Origin: Erwinia oleae
GTDB taxonomy: Bacteria > Pseudomonadota > Gammaproteobacteria > Enterobacterales > Enterobacteriaceae
Length of the DNA stretch: 46,470 nt
NCBI RefSeq assembly: GCF_000770305.1
Contig: NZ_JNVB01000031.1
Coordinates: forward strand, 1-46,470
Direction of reading: 5' to 3'
Shown: one piece after another, positions 27,484 through 35,277 of the stretch
Numbering within the stretch: position 1 is the first letter of the stretch
Layout: the number at the start of each line of letters is the position of its first letter
Made by a program: the position numbers and the translations under genes
Notes under the pieces: generated by a model
Told to the model about the DNA's origin: nothing
What the model saw: the letters and a program-made list of their open reading frames with translations, nothing else
Database searches by the model: none

Positions 27484-28383
27484 CTATCCATGATGATTAA
27501 CTTCCTTTATTAAATCGATAAATGCTCTCAGCGCCGGGGGCATCTGACGGTTTCCCGGATAATATAAATAAAGCCCCGGAAAAGGCGGGCTCCAGTTGTC
27601 AAGAAGACGCCGGAGGCGGCCCGATTCCAGTTCCGCCATCACTGCGCTTTCCGGGACACAGGCAATCCCCAGCCCATCAACGGCGGCAGCGATCATCAGC
27701 GGGATAGTATTTAATGTAAGACGGCCGGGAACATCAATGGTGATCTCCTGTCCCTGCCGTGAAAATTCCCACTGGTAACGTTTGCCACTGGGCAACTGAT
27801 GTCGAATGCATTCATGCCGGCGCAGGTCGTCCGGAACGGCGGGGGCCTGCCGCCCGGAAAGATAGCGTTCTGATGCCACAGTGATAAATCGCACCGGGCC
27901 GCCAAACCTTACGGCATTCATTCCCTGAGCGAGGCTTTCTCCCAGGCGAACCCCTGCATCGAACCCCTCTGCGACAATATCTATCAGGCGGCCTTCAGCA
28001 ACAATATCAAGCGACACGTCCGGGTATCTTGCCAGGAAGTCCGGCACCACCTTGTGCAACAGGATTGCTGCCGCCGTTTCGGGGGCGTTGATACGTAACG
28101 TGCCAGCGGGTGATGCCCGAAACAGGGCGATGTTTTCCAGCGCGAGATTGACCTCTTTCAGCGCGGGAACCAGCGTTGCGCGCAGGCTGTGGCCCGCTTC
28201 CGTTAACGCTACGCTTCGGGTGGTGCGATTAAAAAGGCGAACGCCAAGCGTCTCTTCCAACTGCCGGATGGTATGGCTGAGCGAAGAGGGCGCAATATTC
28301 AAAACCTGCGCGGCTTGTCGAAAACTGGTGTAGTCGGCAACGGTAATGAACGCATTCAGATCGTTGAAAGAAGGTTGTGGCAT
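27484..28383 (-). CDS. LysR-family regulator
   Basis: 299-residue LysR-type regulator with a typical N-terminal HTH (about 5-65: SFRQAAQVLNIAPSSLSHTIRQLEE, here abbreviated) and a substrate-binding-like effector domain (about 90-290). The segment GRLIDIVAEGFDAGVRLGESL is typical of the group that controls nearby oxidoreductases. It is divergent from an SDR gene 103 bp away, the probable target. Ligand unknown. Confidence 0.87.
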   Translation of the reverse strand: MPQPSFNDLNAFITVADYTSFRQAAQVLNIAPSSLSHTIRQLEETLGVRLFNRTTRSVALTEAGHSLRATLVPALKEVNLALENIALFRASPAGTLRINAPETAAAILLHKVVPDFLARYPDVSLDIVAEGRLIDIVAEGFDAGVRLGESLAQGMNAVRFGGPVRFITVASERYLSGRQAPAVPDDLRRHECIRHQLPSGKRYQWEFSRQGQEITIDVPGRLTLNTIPLMIAAAVDGLGIACVPESAVMAELESGRLRRLLDNWSPPFPGLYLYYPGNRQMPPALRAFIDLIKEVNHHG

Positions 28384-28451
28384 TGTTCGGTTTTAACCAA
28401 CAGTTAATTGGATATTGTTGATATAGTATACAGCAGTAAGATCTGACAATA

Positions 28452-28485
28452 ATAAAATCTCATTAATCTGGAGTGGAGATTTTAT
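28452..28485 (+). other. Stem-loop covering the SDR ribosome-binding site
   Basis: ATAAAATCTC / GAGATTTTAT is a perfect 10-bp stem around a 14-nt loop, ending one base before the ATG at 28487. One GGAG (28470-28473) lies in the loop; the better-spaced one (28475-28478) lies partly in the 3' strand of the stem. Confidence 0.5.
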
Positions 28486-28486
28486 T

Positions 28487-29338
28487 ATGCAGACCTGGAT
28501 GATTAGCGGTATCTCTTCCGGACTGGGCCGGATCCTTACGGAAAAACTTCTTACCCGTGGTGATAATGTTGTGGGTCTGACTCGCGATCTGCGCAAGACG
28601 CATGAACTTAAAGAACGCTATCCCGAACAGTTTTATTTAATTGAGGTTGACCTGCGTGACACCCTGGCCGTAAGCAATGCAGTCGATGAGGCGTTCAGGT
28701 TTTCCGGACGTATCGATCGTATTGTAAGTAACGCGGGTTACGGCGTTTTCGGGGCGGCGGAGGAAACTGACGATCGGCATCTCCGCGACATTATCGATAC
28801 CAACCTGATCGGATCGATCGTACTGATACGTTCTTCCCTTCCTCACCTGCGGCGTCAGGGGGGCGGCCGTGTAATACAGATTTCAAGCGAAGGTGGCCAG
28901 ATAGCCTATCCGGGATTCAGTCTTTATCATGCATCAAAGTGGGGAATTGAAGGTTTTATCGAATCGGTTGCGCAGGAAGTCAGCCCGTTCGGTATCGATT
29001 TTGTCATTGTTGAACCCGGTCCGGCCCGAACGGATTTTGGCCATGCGCTTGTGCGGCCTGAACCTTTACCCGATTACGAAGGTACAGCTTCCGCACAGAT
29101 CAGGAAATCGCTCGACAGCGGTGGTTGGGTAATTAAAGGCGATCCGGTACGCATGGTCGATGCAATGCTGAACGTAGCCGATCAGCAGTCTCCGCCTCTG
29201 CGGCTGATTCTGGGTGCCGATGCGCACGCCAGCGTGCGGCATGCGCTGAAATCGCGCCTTGCTTTACTGGATGAGCAGCAACGCGTTGCGGCGGGGGCCG
29301 ATTTCAGTCAGGAGGAGCTGGATGCCTTTGCGGATTGA
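28487..29338 (+). CDS. Short-chain dehydrogenase/reductase
   Basis: Classical SDR oxidoreductase of 283 residues. Cofactor motif SGISSGLG (7-14), SNAGYGVFG (81-89, the NNAG equivalent with Ser in place of the first Asn), and active site Tyr147 and Lys151 (YHASK) with the Ser133/Ser134 pair upstream. Arg33 after the second strand suggests NADP(H) preference. It is divergent from the LysR gene at 28383, its probable regulator. The ribosome-binding site sits in a stem-loop. Substrate unknown. Confidence 0.87.
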   Translation: MQTWMISGISSGLGRILTEKLLTRGDNVVGLTRDLRKTHELKERYPEQFYLIEVDLRDTLAVSNAVDEAFRFSGRIDRIVSNAGYGVFGAAEETDDRHLRDIIDTNLIGSIVLIRSSLPHLRRQGGGRVIQISSEGGQIAYPGFSLYHASKWGIEGFIESVAQEVSPFGIDFVIVEPGPARTDFGHALVRPEPLPDYEGTASAQIRKSLDSGGWVIKGDPVRMVDAMLNVADQQSPPLRLILGADAHASVRHALKSRLALLDEQQRVAAGADFSQEELDAFAD

Positions 29339-29400
29339 TGCCGACATTTGCAGGGTGTAAATCGTCGAGCGGGCAATATTAAGCTTCAGCCGAAGGTGGT

Positions 29401-29435
29401 AAAAACTCGCCGCAGCACCAGCGGCGAGTTTTTTT
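29401..29435. terminator. Strong bidirectional terminator
   Basis: AAAACTCGCCGC / GCGGCGAGTTTT stem with a 7-nt loop and a run of eight T. It separates two convergent SDR genes and can serve both. Confidence 0.92.
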
Positions 29436-30179
29436 TCAGGCGTTAGAACCACCATCTACCGTCAGCGCGGTGCCGGTGATGTAGTTTGCTGCCGGGCTGG
29501 CCAGAAAGGCCACCGCGTCGGCAATATCGTCAGGTTTACCGTAGTGGCCCAGCGACGTCTGTTTACGGTTTCCCTCAGCAAAATCGCCGTTGGCCGCCGG
29601 GTTCATATCGGTGTCGATCGGTCCCGGCTGTACGAGGTTGACCGTTATGGCCTGCGGGCCAAGATCGCGTGCCAGGCCTCGTGTGAAGGCGAGCAGCGCC
29701 GACTTGGTCAATGAGTAAACCGTCACGCCCGCCATCGGTACGCGCTCCGCCAGGCACGAGCCGGTACTGATGATCCGCCCACCCTGTTTAAGGTGCGGAA
29801 TAGCGGCCTGTGAGGCGAGGATCACCGCACGAATATTAATATTAAGTAGCGCATCAATCTCCTCCAGGCGCATCTCCGGCAGCGAACCCGAACGGGCGAT
29901 CCCCGCATTGTTTACCAGAATATCAAGACCGCCAAGGCTGCTGACCGCCTCATTGACGGAGCGCGTCACCGCAGCCGCATCTGCGCTGTCGGCCTGAATG
30001 GCAAAGCCGCGCCGCCCCTTGTTCTCAATAGCTTTAACCACGCCGGTGGCTTTGTCCGCCGCGTGCTCGTAGGTGAGAGCGACATCTGCGCCTTTTTCCG
30101 CCAGCGCCAGTGCAATAGCGGCACCGATACCACGCGACCCGCCGGTGACCAGCGCGCGCTTACCTGTCAGTTCATTCAT
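29436..30179 (-). CDS. SDR oxidoreductase resembling BdcA
   Basis: 247-residue SDR. TGGSRGIG (12-19), NNAG (90-93), and active site Ser139 or Ser141, Tyr155 and Lys159 (YSLTK). VQPGPIDTDMNPAANGDF matches a stretch of E. coli BdcA, an SDR-fold protein that binds cyclic-di-GMP and affects biofilm dispersal; E. coli bdcA also has a divergent TetR gene (bdcR). The resemblance is moderate, so a plain oxidoreductase is equally possible. The frame is open to 30425, but ATG 30179 with AGGA upstream gives the family N-terminus. It is divergent from the tetR gene, with two matching operators in the gap. Confidence 0.82.
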   Translation of the reverse strand: MNELTGKRALVTGGSRGIGAAIALALAEKGADVALTYEHAADKATGVVKAIENKGRRGFAIQADSADAAAVTRSVNEAVSSLGGLDILVNNAGIARSGSLPEMRLEEIDALLNINIRAVILASQAAIPHLKQGGRIISTGSCLAERVPMAGVTVYSLTKSALLAFTRGLARDLGPQAITVNLVQPGPIDTDMNPAANGDFAEGNRKQTSLGHYGKPDDIADAVAFLASPAANYITGTALTVDGGSNA

Positions 30180-30201
30180 TGCCTGTTCCTCTATGATTAT
30201 A

Positions 30202-30225
30202 TTTATGTAGTGATCGACACATAAA
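30202..30225. promoter_or_regulatory. TetR operator-like site 1
   Basis: 24-bp site with outer arms TTTATG and CATAAA and central GATC. On the minus strand TATAAT directly follows it, so it fills the spacer of the SDR promoter. It matches site 2 at 18 of 24 positions. Confidence 0.65.
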
Positions 30226-30234
30226 TTAGGATTG

Positions 30235-30263
30235 TTGCACAAATCCGTCAATCGGTTTATATA
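30235..30263 (+). promoter_or_regulatory. tetR promoter
   Basis: -35 TTGCAC (30235-30240), 17-bp spacer, -10 TATATA (30258-30263). The predicted transcript start falls at 30270 or 30271, that is at the tetR ATG. Confidence 0.6.
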
Positions 30264-30279
30264 ACGATCCATGCATAAA
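30256..30279. promoter_or_regulatory. TetR operator-like site 2
   Basis: 24-bp site with the same outline as site 1 (TTTAT, central GATC, CATAAA). It covers the tetR -10 and start codon, fitting autorepression. Confidence 0.65.
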
Positions 30280-30936
30280 TCAGAGAAAACGGCACAGTCC
30301 GCTAAAAATACGCCTTCACGCGCGCGTGGACGCCCGCGCGCGTTCGATCCGGACGCCGCACTGGCAAAAGCAACGCGTCTGTTCTGGCAAAAGGGGTATG
30401 AAGCCACTTCCATTTCGGATCTCACAGCAGCGATGGGAATTGGTTCGCCCAGCCTTTACGCGGCCTTCGGATCGAAAGAAGCGCTTTATCTGGAGGCATT
30501 GCGTCACTATCGCACATGCTATGAATCGCTGATCTGGGAGCGGTTTCTGTCAGCCGCTACGGCTCGCGAGGCGGTGACAGCGCTGCTGATGGATTCCGCT
30601 CGCGCCTTGACGGAGGGCATCAGCGAGATCCCGAACGGCTGCATGGTGACGCTTTCGATGGTGGGCAGCGAGGGACACAGCGAACTGGGCGAGGTCGTCC
30701 GGTCAATGCGCGCGGTTACTTTTCAACGCCTCGAGGCGCGGCTGCGTCAGGCTGTGGAAACGGGCGAGATCCCGGAGCAGGTCGATATACCGGCGCTCGC
30801 GCGCGTGGTGCAAACCCTGCAAAACGGCATGTCCATTCTGGCGCGGGATGGTGTAAAACGGGCTGAACTGGAAGGAATGGTCACGATGATGATGGCGGGA
30901 TGGGACGCCAGAACCACGTTAAACAACGCGAAGTAA
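30271..30936 (+). CDS. TetR/AcrR-family repressor
   Basis: 221-residue TetR-type regulator. A basic N-terminus ([11 protein letters not shown]) leads into the HTH (about 28-75: [22 protein letters not shown] then [11 protein letters not shown]). The C-terminal ligand domain belongs to the group seen in many SDR-linked repressors. It is divergent from the BdcA-like SDR gene and has two 24-bp operator-like sites around its promoter. No Shine-Dalgarno is visible before the ATG, and the promoter predicts transcription starting at the ATG, so the mRNA is probably leaderless. No alternative in-frame start with a ribosome site was found. Confidence 0.87.
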   Translation: MHKSEKTAQSAKNTPSRARGRPRAFDPDAALAKATRLFWQKGYEATSISDLTAAMGIGSPSLYAAFGSKEALYLEALRHYRTCYESLIWERFLSAATAREAVTALLMDSARALTEGISEIPNGCMVTLSMVGSEGHSELGEVVRSMRAVTFQRLEARLRQAVETGEIPEQVDIPALARVVQTLQNGMSILARDGVKRAELEGMVTMMMAGWDARTTLNNAK

Positions 30937-30957
30937 TGGCGCCCTGACCGGCAGGCG

Positions 30958-32142
30958 TCAGCCGTGGCTTCTGAGCTGTGGAAAGCGACGAATGCTCCAC
31001 AGGCACCACGCCAGCGAAAACAGTCCAATAGTGCCGCCCGCGTAGCCGATGCTGCCCATATTGAGATGCAGACTCACCTGATTGCCCAGCAGCGCGCCGC
31101 CGCCGATGCCGATATTGTAGATCCCGGAGAGCAGAGCCATCGCCACGTCAGTCGCATCCGGCGCCAGATTCAGCACCCGTACCTGCACCGCCAGGCCGAT
31201 AATCATCATCGCCATTCCCCAAATGATACACAGCCAGGCGATAGCAATGGCGTGCGTGGCGGCCAGAAACAGCGTCAGCATGCAGGCGGAAACCAGCGCA
31301 ATAGCCGTCACCAGGAAGCTGGCCGGATACCGGTTGCCGAAGGTGCTGAACAGTATGCTGCCGACGATGCCCGCTGCGCCAAATATCAGCAGCAGCAACG
31401 TGGTGAAGTTATCGCTCATTTGCGCCACGTTCTGGATAAACGGCTCAATGTAGCTGTAGGCGGTGTAATGTGCGGTCACAATGGCTGCGATCAACACATA
31501 CAGCGCCACCAGCGCCGGACGACGAAACAGCATTGGCACGCTTTTCAGCGAACCGCTGTGCTCGCTGGGCAGCGGCGGCAACAGCTTCGCCAGGCAGATC
31601 AGGGTGACCAGCGCCACGCCGCCAATAACGCCAAAGGTGATACGCCAGCCAAGGTACTGTCCGATCAGACGACCCAGCGGCAGGCCCAGTACCATCGCCA
31701 GCGCGGTACCGGTAGCCAGCATGCCCAGCGCCTGCGTCTTCTTTCCGGCGGGCGCCACGCGGATCGCCAGCGACGCGGTGATCGACCAGAATATAGCGTG
31801 CGACAGCGCAATACCGATGCGTGACGCTACCAGCGTGCTGAAGCTCCACGCCACGGTGGAAAAGGCATGGCTGGCAATAAACAGGATAAAGATAGCGATG
31901 AGCAGAAAGCGGCGCTCAACCTGGCTGGTCAGCAGCATCAGCGGCAGCGAAAGCAGCGCCACCACCCAGGCATAAATAGTCAGCATCAGGCCGACCTGCG
32001 CGGTCTGCATCGAGAAGCTGTCGGCGATGTCAGAAAGCAGACCGACGGGCACAAACTCGGTGGTGTTAAAAATAAAGGCGGCGACGGCGAGCAGGATGAC
32101 GCGCAGCCACGCCGTTTTGCGTGAAACAGTAGTTGATTGCAT
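30958..32142 (-). CDS. sotB: Sugar efflux MFS transporter SotB
   Basis: Major facilitator exporter of the DHA1 group; E. coli SotB (YdeA) exports arabinose, IPTG and related sugars and limits their build-up. 394 residues against 396, with about 12 membrane helices. The N-terminus [20 protein letters not shown] and segments [31 protein letters not shown] and [11 protein letters not shown] are nearly the same as in E. coli. Only a weak ribosome site precedes the ATG. A perfect CRP site lies 67 bp upstream, so cAMP-CRP control is likely. It is convergent with tetR, 21 bp apart. Confidence 0.93.
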   Translation of the reverse strand: MQSTTVSRKTAWLRVILLAVAAFIFNTTEFVPVGLLSDIADSFSMQTAQVGLMLTIYAWVVALLSLPLMLLTSQVERRFLLIAIFILFIASHAFSTVAWSFSTLVASRIGIALSHAIFWSITASLAIRVAPAGKKTQALGMLATGTALAMVLGLPLGRLIGQYLGWRITFGVIGGVALVTLICLAKLLPPLPSEHSGSLKSVPMLFRRPALVALYVLIAAIVTAHYTAYSYIEPFIQNVAQMSDNFTTLLLLIFGAAGIVGSILFSTFGNRYPASFLVTAIALVSACMLTLFLAATHAIAIAWLCIIWGMAMMIIGLAVQVRVLNLAPDATDVAMALLSGIYNIGIGGGALLGNQVSLHLNMGSIGYAGGTIGLFSLAWCLWSIRRFPQLRSHG

Positions 32143-32208
32143 CAGGTTAACAGCTTATTGATAAGTGATTAATTTCGCTGAGACGAAGTCGAAAAAGTAT
32201 CGCTATAT

Positions 32209-32224
32209 TGTGATGCAAATCACA
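32209..32224. promoter_or_regulatory. CRP binding site upstream of sotB
   Basis: TGTGATGCAAATCACA is a perfect TGTGA-N6-TCACA match with AT-rich flanks. It lies between the flavin reductase stop and the sotB start, centred 74 bp from the sotB ATG, so sotB is the likely target. Confidence 0.8.
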
Positions 32225-32274
32225 TTAATAAGACATCAAAAATTCGCCTTTTTTGTAAATCAGCCATTTCATAT

Positions 32275-32838
32275 TTACAGCATGTCGGGGCGAAACAGCG
32301 AACGGCGACTGACGTGTTTGCCGGAAAGCATAAATTCGCCGTCGCCGCAGTAGTGGATCGTTTCCGGTTTTTCAGGAGATGCGGCAACATGGGCTTTAAT
32401 TACTTCAAAAATAAAAAAGCTGAAGCCGTCCACCAGTTGATCATTATGAAGTGTGCACTCAAAACTGGCATGACACTCTGCAATCAGCGGCGCGCTGACG
32501 CGTTCGCCTTTTTCCGCCGTCAGGGCAAAATCATGAAATTTGTCGCATCGCGTGCCGCTACAGTTGCCGATTTTCACCACCGTCTCCAGCAGCGAGGAGG
32601 TGGGCAGGTTGATGACGCATTCACCGCTCTGACGAATCAGTTGGTGACTGTGGTTTCCGGCGGAGATCATACAGCCGATTAGCGAGGGGGAAAATTCAAG
32701 AACGGTATGCCAGCCCAGCGTCATAATATCCGTTTCGCCATGATGCTGCGATGAAACCAACACCACCGGGCCTGGCTCCAGAAAATGGCGCACGTTGCTG
32801 ACCGGAAAATCAATTTTTTTCATCTGGTGAGTCATCAT
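32275..32838 (-). CDS. Flavin reductase-like FMN-binding domain protein
   Basis: 187-residue protein of the flavin reductase/DIM6-NTAB split-barrel family, which binds FMN and passes reducing power to monooxygenases or acts alone. Typical stretches: GPVVLVSSQHHGETDIMTLGWHT (start of the barrel, shown in part), PSLIGCMISAGNHSHQLIRQSGECVINLP and KFHDFALTAEKG. Tandem ATGs at 32838 and 32835 follow GGGAGA; the first is used. A 14-bp palindrome lies just upstream. It has no partner monooxygenase in the window. Precise function unknown. Confidence 0.82.
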   Translation of the reverse strand: MMTHQMKKIDFPVSNVRHFLEPGPVVLVSSQHHGETDIMTLGWHTVLEFSPSLIGCMISAGNHSHQLIRQSGECVINLPTSSLLETVVKIGNCSGTRCDKFHDFALTAEKGERVSAPLIAECHASFECTLHNDQLVDGFSFFIFEVIKAHVAASPEKPETIHYCGDGEFMLSGKHVSRRSLFRPDML

Positions 32839-32844
32839 TATTTC

Positions 32845-32858
32845 TCCCGTTAACGGGA
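32845..32858. promoter_or_regulatory. 14-bp palindrome upstream of the flavin reductase gene
   Basis: TCCCGTTAACGGGA is a perfect palindrome that starts seven bases upstream of the ATG and overlaps the ribosome-binding site. It could be an operator or a small RNA hairpin. Confidence 0.45.
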
Positions 32859-33016
32859 TAACTATAGATGACCCTGGCCGATGCTGGCAGACATTCACAC
32901 CCCGTTACGAATTCCCGCACGGCGTTTCCATTCGATAAAGAAGAAATTATTGTGCGGGTGCGCTACCCTGGAGACAGTGTGTGGCTGCGGTCGCGCTTAG
33001 CTAAAGGAGAACGTTT

Positions 33017-33889
33017 ATGAGTCAGCATCCCGCGGTGGCGGTATTAGGATTAGGTGCGATGGGCCATGCCTTCGCAGCGAATTTACTGAAAAACGGCTTT
33101 TCGACCTCAGGCTGGAACAGGACTAAATCGCGTGGCGACGATCTTAAAGCGGCCGGTCTGACCCTGGCTAACTCGCCCCAGCAGGCCGTTGAGCAGGCCG
33201 GCGTGGTTATCACCATGCTGGCCGATGCGGCGACAACGGAGAGCGTTCTTGAGCAGGCGTCTTCAGCGCTGAAAAACGGTGCCATCGTGGTACAAATGGG
33301 CACAATTGGCGTTGAGGCCACGGAAAAACTGATTGGCTTTTTTGCCGAACGTCGTCCCGACGTCGTGTTTATCGATGCGCCGGTTTCCGGCACCAAAACG
33401 CCGGCGGAAAATGCGCAAATCGTGGTGCTGGCCAGCGGCGACCGCCAGCGCGCCGCCGCCGTTGAACCGGTATTCGCCGCCATTTCAAAAGCGACAAAGT
33501 GGCTGGGCGCGGCCGGTTCGGCTTCGAAAATGAAGCTGGTGGTCAACGCCTGGCTGATTTCGATGGTGCAGGGGCTGTCCGAAAGCATGCAGATGGCGAA
33601 AGAGTTTGGCTTTACTTCTGACGATCTCTGGTCAGTGCTGGAGGGCGGGCCGCTGGCCGTGCCGTACGCCAGTGCCAAATTGGAAATGATGAAAGAAGGG
33701 CGCTACGATCCTCAGATGCAGCTGACCTGGGCACTGAAAGATGCCAGGCTGGCGCTGTCGGCGGCTAAAGACAGCGAACTGCCGGGACTGCGGCTGATCG
33801 CCGATGTCTGGCAGGAAGCGGTAAACGCCGGCTATGGCGAAAATGATTTATCAGTGGTTTATCACTATCTGAGTGAGAAGACGCTGTAA
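33017..33889 (+). CDS. Beta-hydroxyacid dehydrogenase family NAD(P) oxidoreductase
   Basis: 290-residue member of the 3-hydroxyisobutyrate dehydrogenase/6-phosphogluconate dehydrogenase-like family. N-terminal Rossmann fold with GLGAMG (11-16) and the second-strand NRT (34-36), which suggests NADPH. The substrate segment DAPVSGTK (120-127) and catalytic Lys173 before VVN are present. AAAGGAG lies before the ATG. The next gene, a GST homologue, begins 31 bp later on the same strand, so the two may be co-transcribed and share a detoxification role. The substrate is not known; imine reductases and succinic-semialdehyde reductases belong to the same family. Confidence 0.85.
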   Translation: MSQHPAVAVLGLGAMGHAFAANLLKNGFSTSGWNRTKSRGDDLKAAGLTLANSPQQAVEQAGVVITMLADAATTESVLEQASSALKNGAIVVQMGTIGVEATEKLIGFFAERRPDVVFIDAPVSGTKTPAENAQIVVLASGDRQRAAAVEPVFAAISKATKWLGAAGSASKMKLVVNAWLISMVQGLSESMQMAKEFGFTSDDLWSVLEGGPLAVPYASAKLEMMKEGRYDPQMQLTWALKDARLALSAAKDSELPGLRLIADVWQEAVNAGYGENDLSVVYHYLSEKTL

Positions 33890-33920
33890 GCACGCCCTGT
33901 AGAACCGCACGGAGGTCTTT

Positions 33921-34541
33921 ATGCAGAAACTGTACGGCGCGCCTGGCTGGGGTTCGGCTATTAGCGAAATCATGTTTACGCTGGCGGACGAAGCCTATCA
34001 ACTGGTGGACGTGACAGGTTTTGATAAGCCCGGCCCGGCGCGGGAGCGTTTGCTGGCGGTTAATCCGCTGGCGCAGGTGCCGACGCTGGTGCGCGCTGAC
34101 GGTTCTGTTATGACCGAAACCGCCGCCATTGCCCTGATGCTGTTGAATGAGAACCCGCATCTCGCACCGTCGGCGGGCACTCCGCAGCGTCAGCAGTTTT
34201 ATCGCCTGTTGATCTGGCTGGTGGCCAACGTTTATCCCACGCTGACCTACGGCGACTATCCCGCACGCTGGGTCAACACGGCGCCAGAAGAGCTGGAAAG
34301 CTCGACCGATCGCTACCGCGAGTCGCTCTATCTCTGGCTGGAGAGCCAGGCAGGGGAAGGGCCATACTGGTTTGGCGAGCAGGTCAGTCTGCTTGACGCT
34401 TATTTTCCGGTAATAATGTGCTGGCGGCCGCGAAAAGCCTGGTTTGAGCAACATACGCCAAAACTCGTCCAGATTGCAGAAAATGTACGGAGTTTGCCGG
34501 TGCTGGAAAGAGTGGTGGGCGCTAATCAGTTAAAGACATAA
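33921..34541 (+). CDS. Glutathione S-transferase family protein
   Basis: 206-residue GST-fold protein. The thioredoxin-like N-terminal domain covers about 1-80, with NPLAQVPTLV and the gamma-Glu binding TETAAIALML; the helical C-terminal domain follows. The position of the usual catalytic Ser or Cys is near GAPGWGSAIS (7-16), where Ser12 may serve. GGAGG lies before the ATG. It probably forms an operon with the dehydrogenase upstream. It could act in detoxification or ring-opening chemistry; no specific substrate is supported. Confidence 0.87.
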   Translation: MQKLYGAPGWGSAISEIMFTLADEAYQLVDVTGFDKPGPARERLLAVNPLAQVPTLVRADGSVMTETAAIALMLLNENPHLAPSAGTPQRQQFYRLLIWLVANVYPTLTYGDYPARWVNTAPEELESSTDRYRESLYLWLESQAGEGPYWFGEQVSLLDAYFPVIMCWRPRKAWFEQHTPKLVQIAENVRSLPVLERVVGANQLKT

Positions 34542-34585
34542 TTTTATGTTATTCAATGCAATAGCGTAAATAGCAGTAATCGCTA

Positions 34586-34632
34586 ACGTCGTTTCTTCTA
34601 AAATGCAACAATATTTGTTATATTAACGACGT
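34586..34632. promoter_or_regulatory. oqxR control region with nested dyads
   Basis: Outer arms ACGTCGTT (34586-34593) and AACGACGT (34625-34632) enclose AACAATATTTGTT (34607-34619). The inner part includes TGCAACAATA, shared with the left half of the two oqxA/rarA operators. It could be a weaker autoregulatory OqxR site. It overlaps a possible -35 TTGTTA. Confidence 0.45.
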
Positions 34633-34708
34633 GGTTTTTTATAGTTAACTGATTTTTAATGCTTTTTTATAAAGGCGCCAACCGGCGTTTAAAAGCAAGG
34701 ATCTGAAC

Positions 34709-35191
34709 ATGCTTGATATTCGTTTTCCTACGGCCTTACAAATGGTGCTCTGTGTGGCCCATGCGGAGCGGGAAGGTAAACGCAGCACCAGCAAAATTCT
34801 GGCGATGGGCCTGAATGCAAACCCGAGTTTTGTGCGCAAAATGATGGTGCCGCTGACCCGGGACGGGATCATCGTCTCCACGCTCGGCCGCTCGGGCACC
34901 ATCCGTCTGGGTCGTCCGGCGCAGGAGATTACCCTGTGTGATATTTATCTTTCGGTGCTGGAAGATAAGCCGCTGATGGCAGGGCGACCGGAAGTCCCGC
35001 CGCGCTGTCTGGTGAGCGCCAACGCCTGTTGGTATTTTAAAGAGCTGGCCCGCGAAGCCGAGCAGGCCTCGCTGGACGTACTGGCGAAGCGCACGGTGGC
35101 AGACGCCTTAAAAGATATTCACGATCGCGATCGTCGTTATCCCGAAGGAAGCTGCGAATTGCAGACCGCCGAGGAAAAAGCGGACATTTAG
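34709..35191 (+). CDS. oqxR: Rrf2-family repressor OqxR
   Basis: 160-residue Rrf2-type regulator. Winged HTH over about 1-75 (RFPTALQMVLCVAHAEREGKRSTSKI, shown in part, then NANPSFVRKMMVPLTRDGIIVS) and a dimer helix behind. Cys100 and Cys107 lie where IscR has cluster ligands, but the IscR spacing is not kept, so an Fe-S cluster is uncertain. In Klebsiella OqxR represses oqxAB and rarA, and the order rarA-oqxA-oqxB-oqxR is conserved here. Convergent with oqxB, separated by a strong terminator. The name rests on synteny and family together. Confidence 0.9.
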   Translation: MLDIRFPTALQMVLCVAHAEREGKRSTSKILAMGLNANPSFVRKMMVPLTRDGIIVSTLGRSGTIRLGRPAQEITLCDIYLSVLEDKPLMAGRPEVPPRCLVSANACWYFKELAREAEQASLDVLAKRTVADALKDIHDRDRRYPEGSCELQTAEEKADI

Positions 35192-35203
35192 ACGTTGCCA
35201 GAG

Positions 35204-35238
35204 AAAAAGCCGGACGCAGTGTGCGTCCGGCTTTTTTT
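35204..35238. terminator. Bidirectional terminator between oqxR and oqxB
   Basis: Perfect 15-bp stem (AAAAAGCCGGACGCA and its complement) with a 3-nt loop, flanked by A- and T-runs. It serves both convergent genes. Confidence 0.95.
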
Positions 35239-35277
35239 ATGCCCGCGTGCCGCCCTCGCAAGGATGGCGGCGACGGC

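Noticed and set aside
30964-31824. 286-codon open frame antisense to sotB
   Set aside because: Composition is rich in Gln, Arg and His, typical of the shadow of a membrane protein gene; sotB is clear on the other strand.
34709-35191. IscR or NsrR assignment for the Rrf2 protein
   Set aside because: The three cluster cysteines do not have the IscR or NsrR spacing, and the gene neighbourhood fits OqxR.
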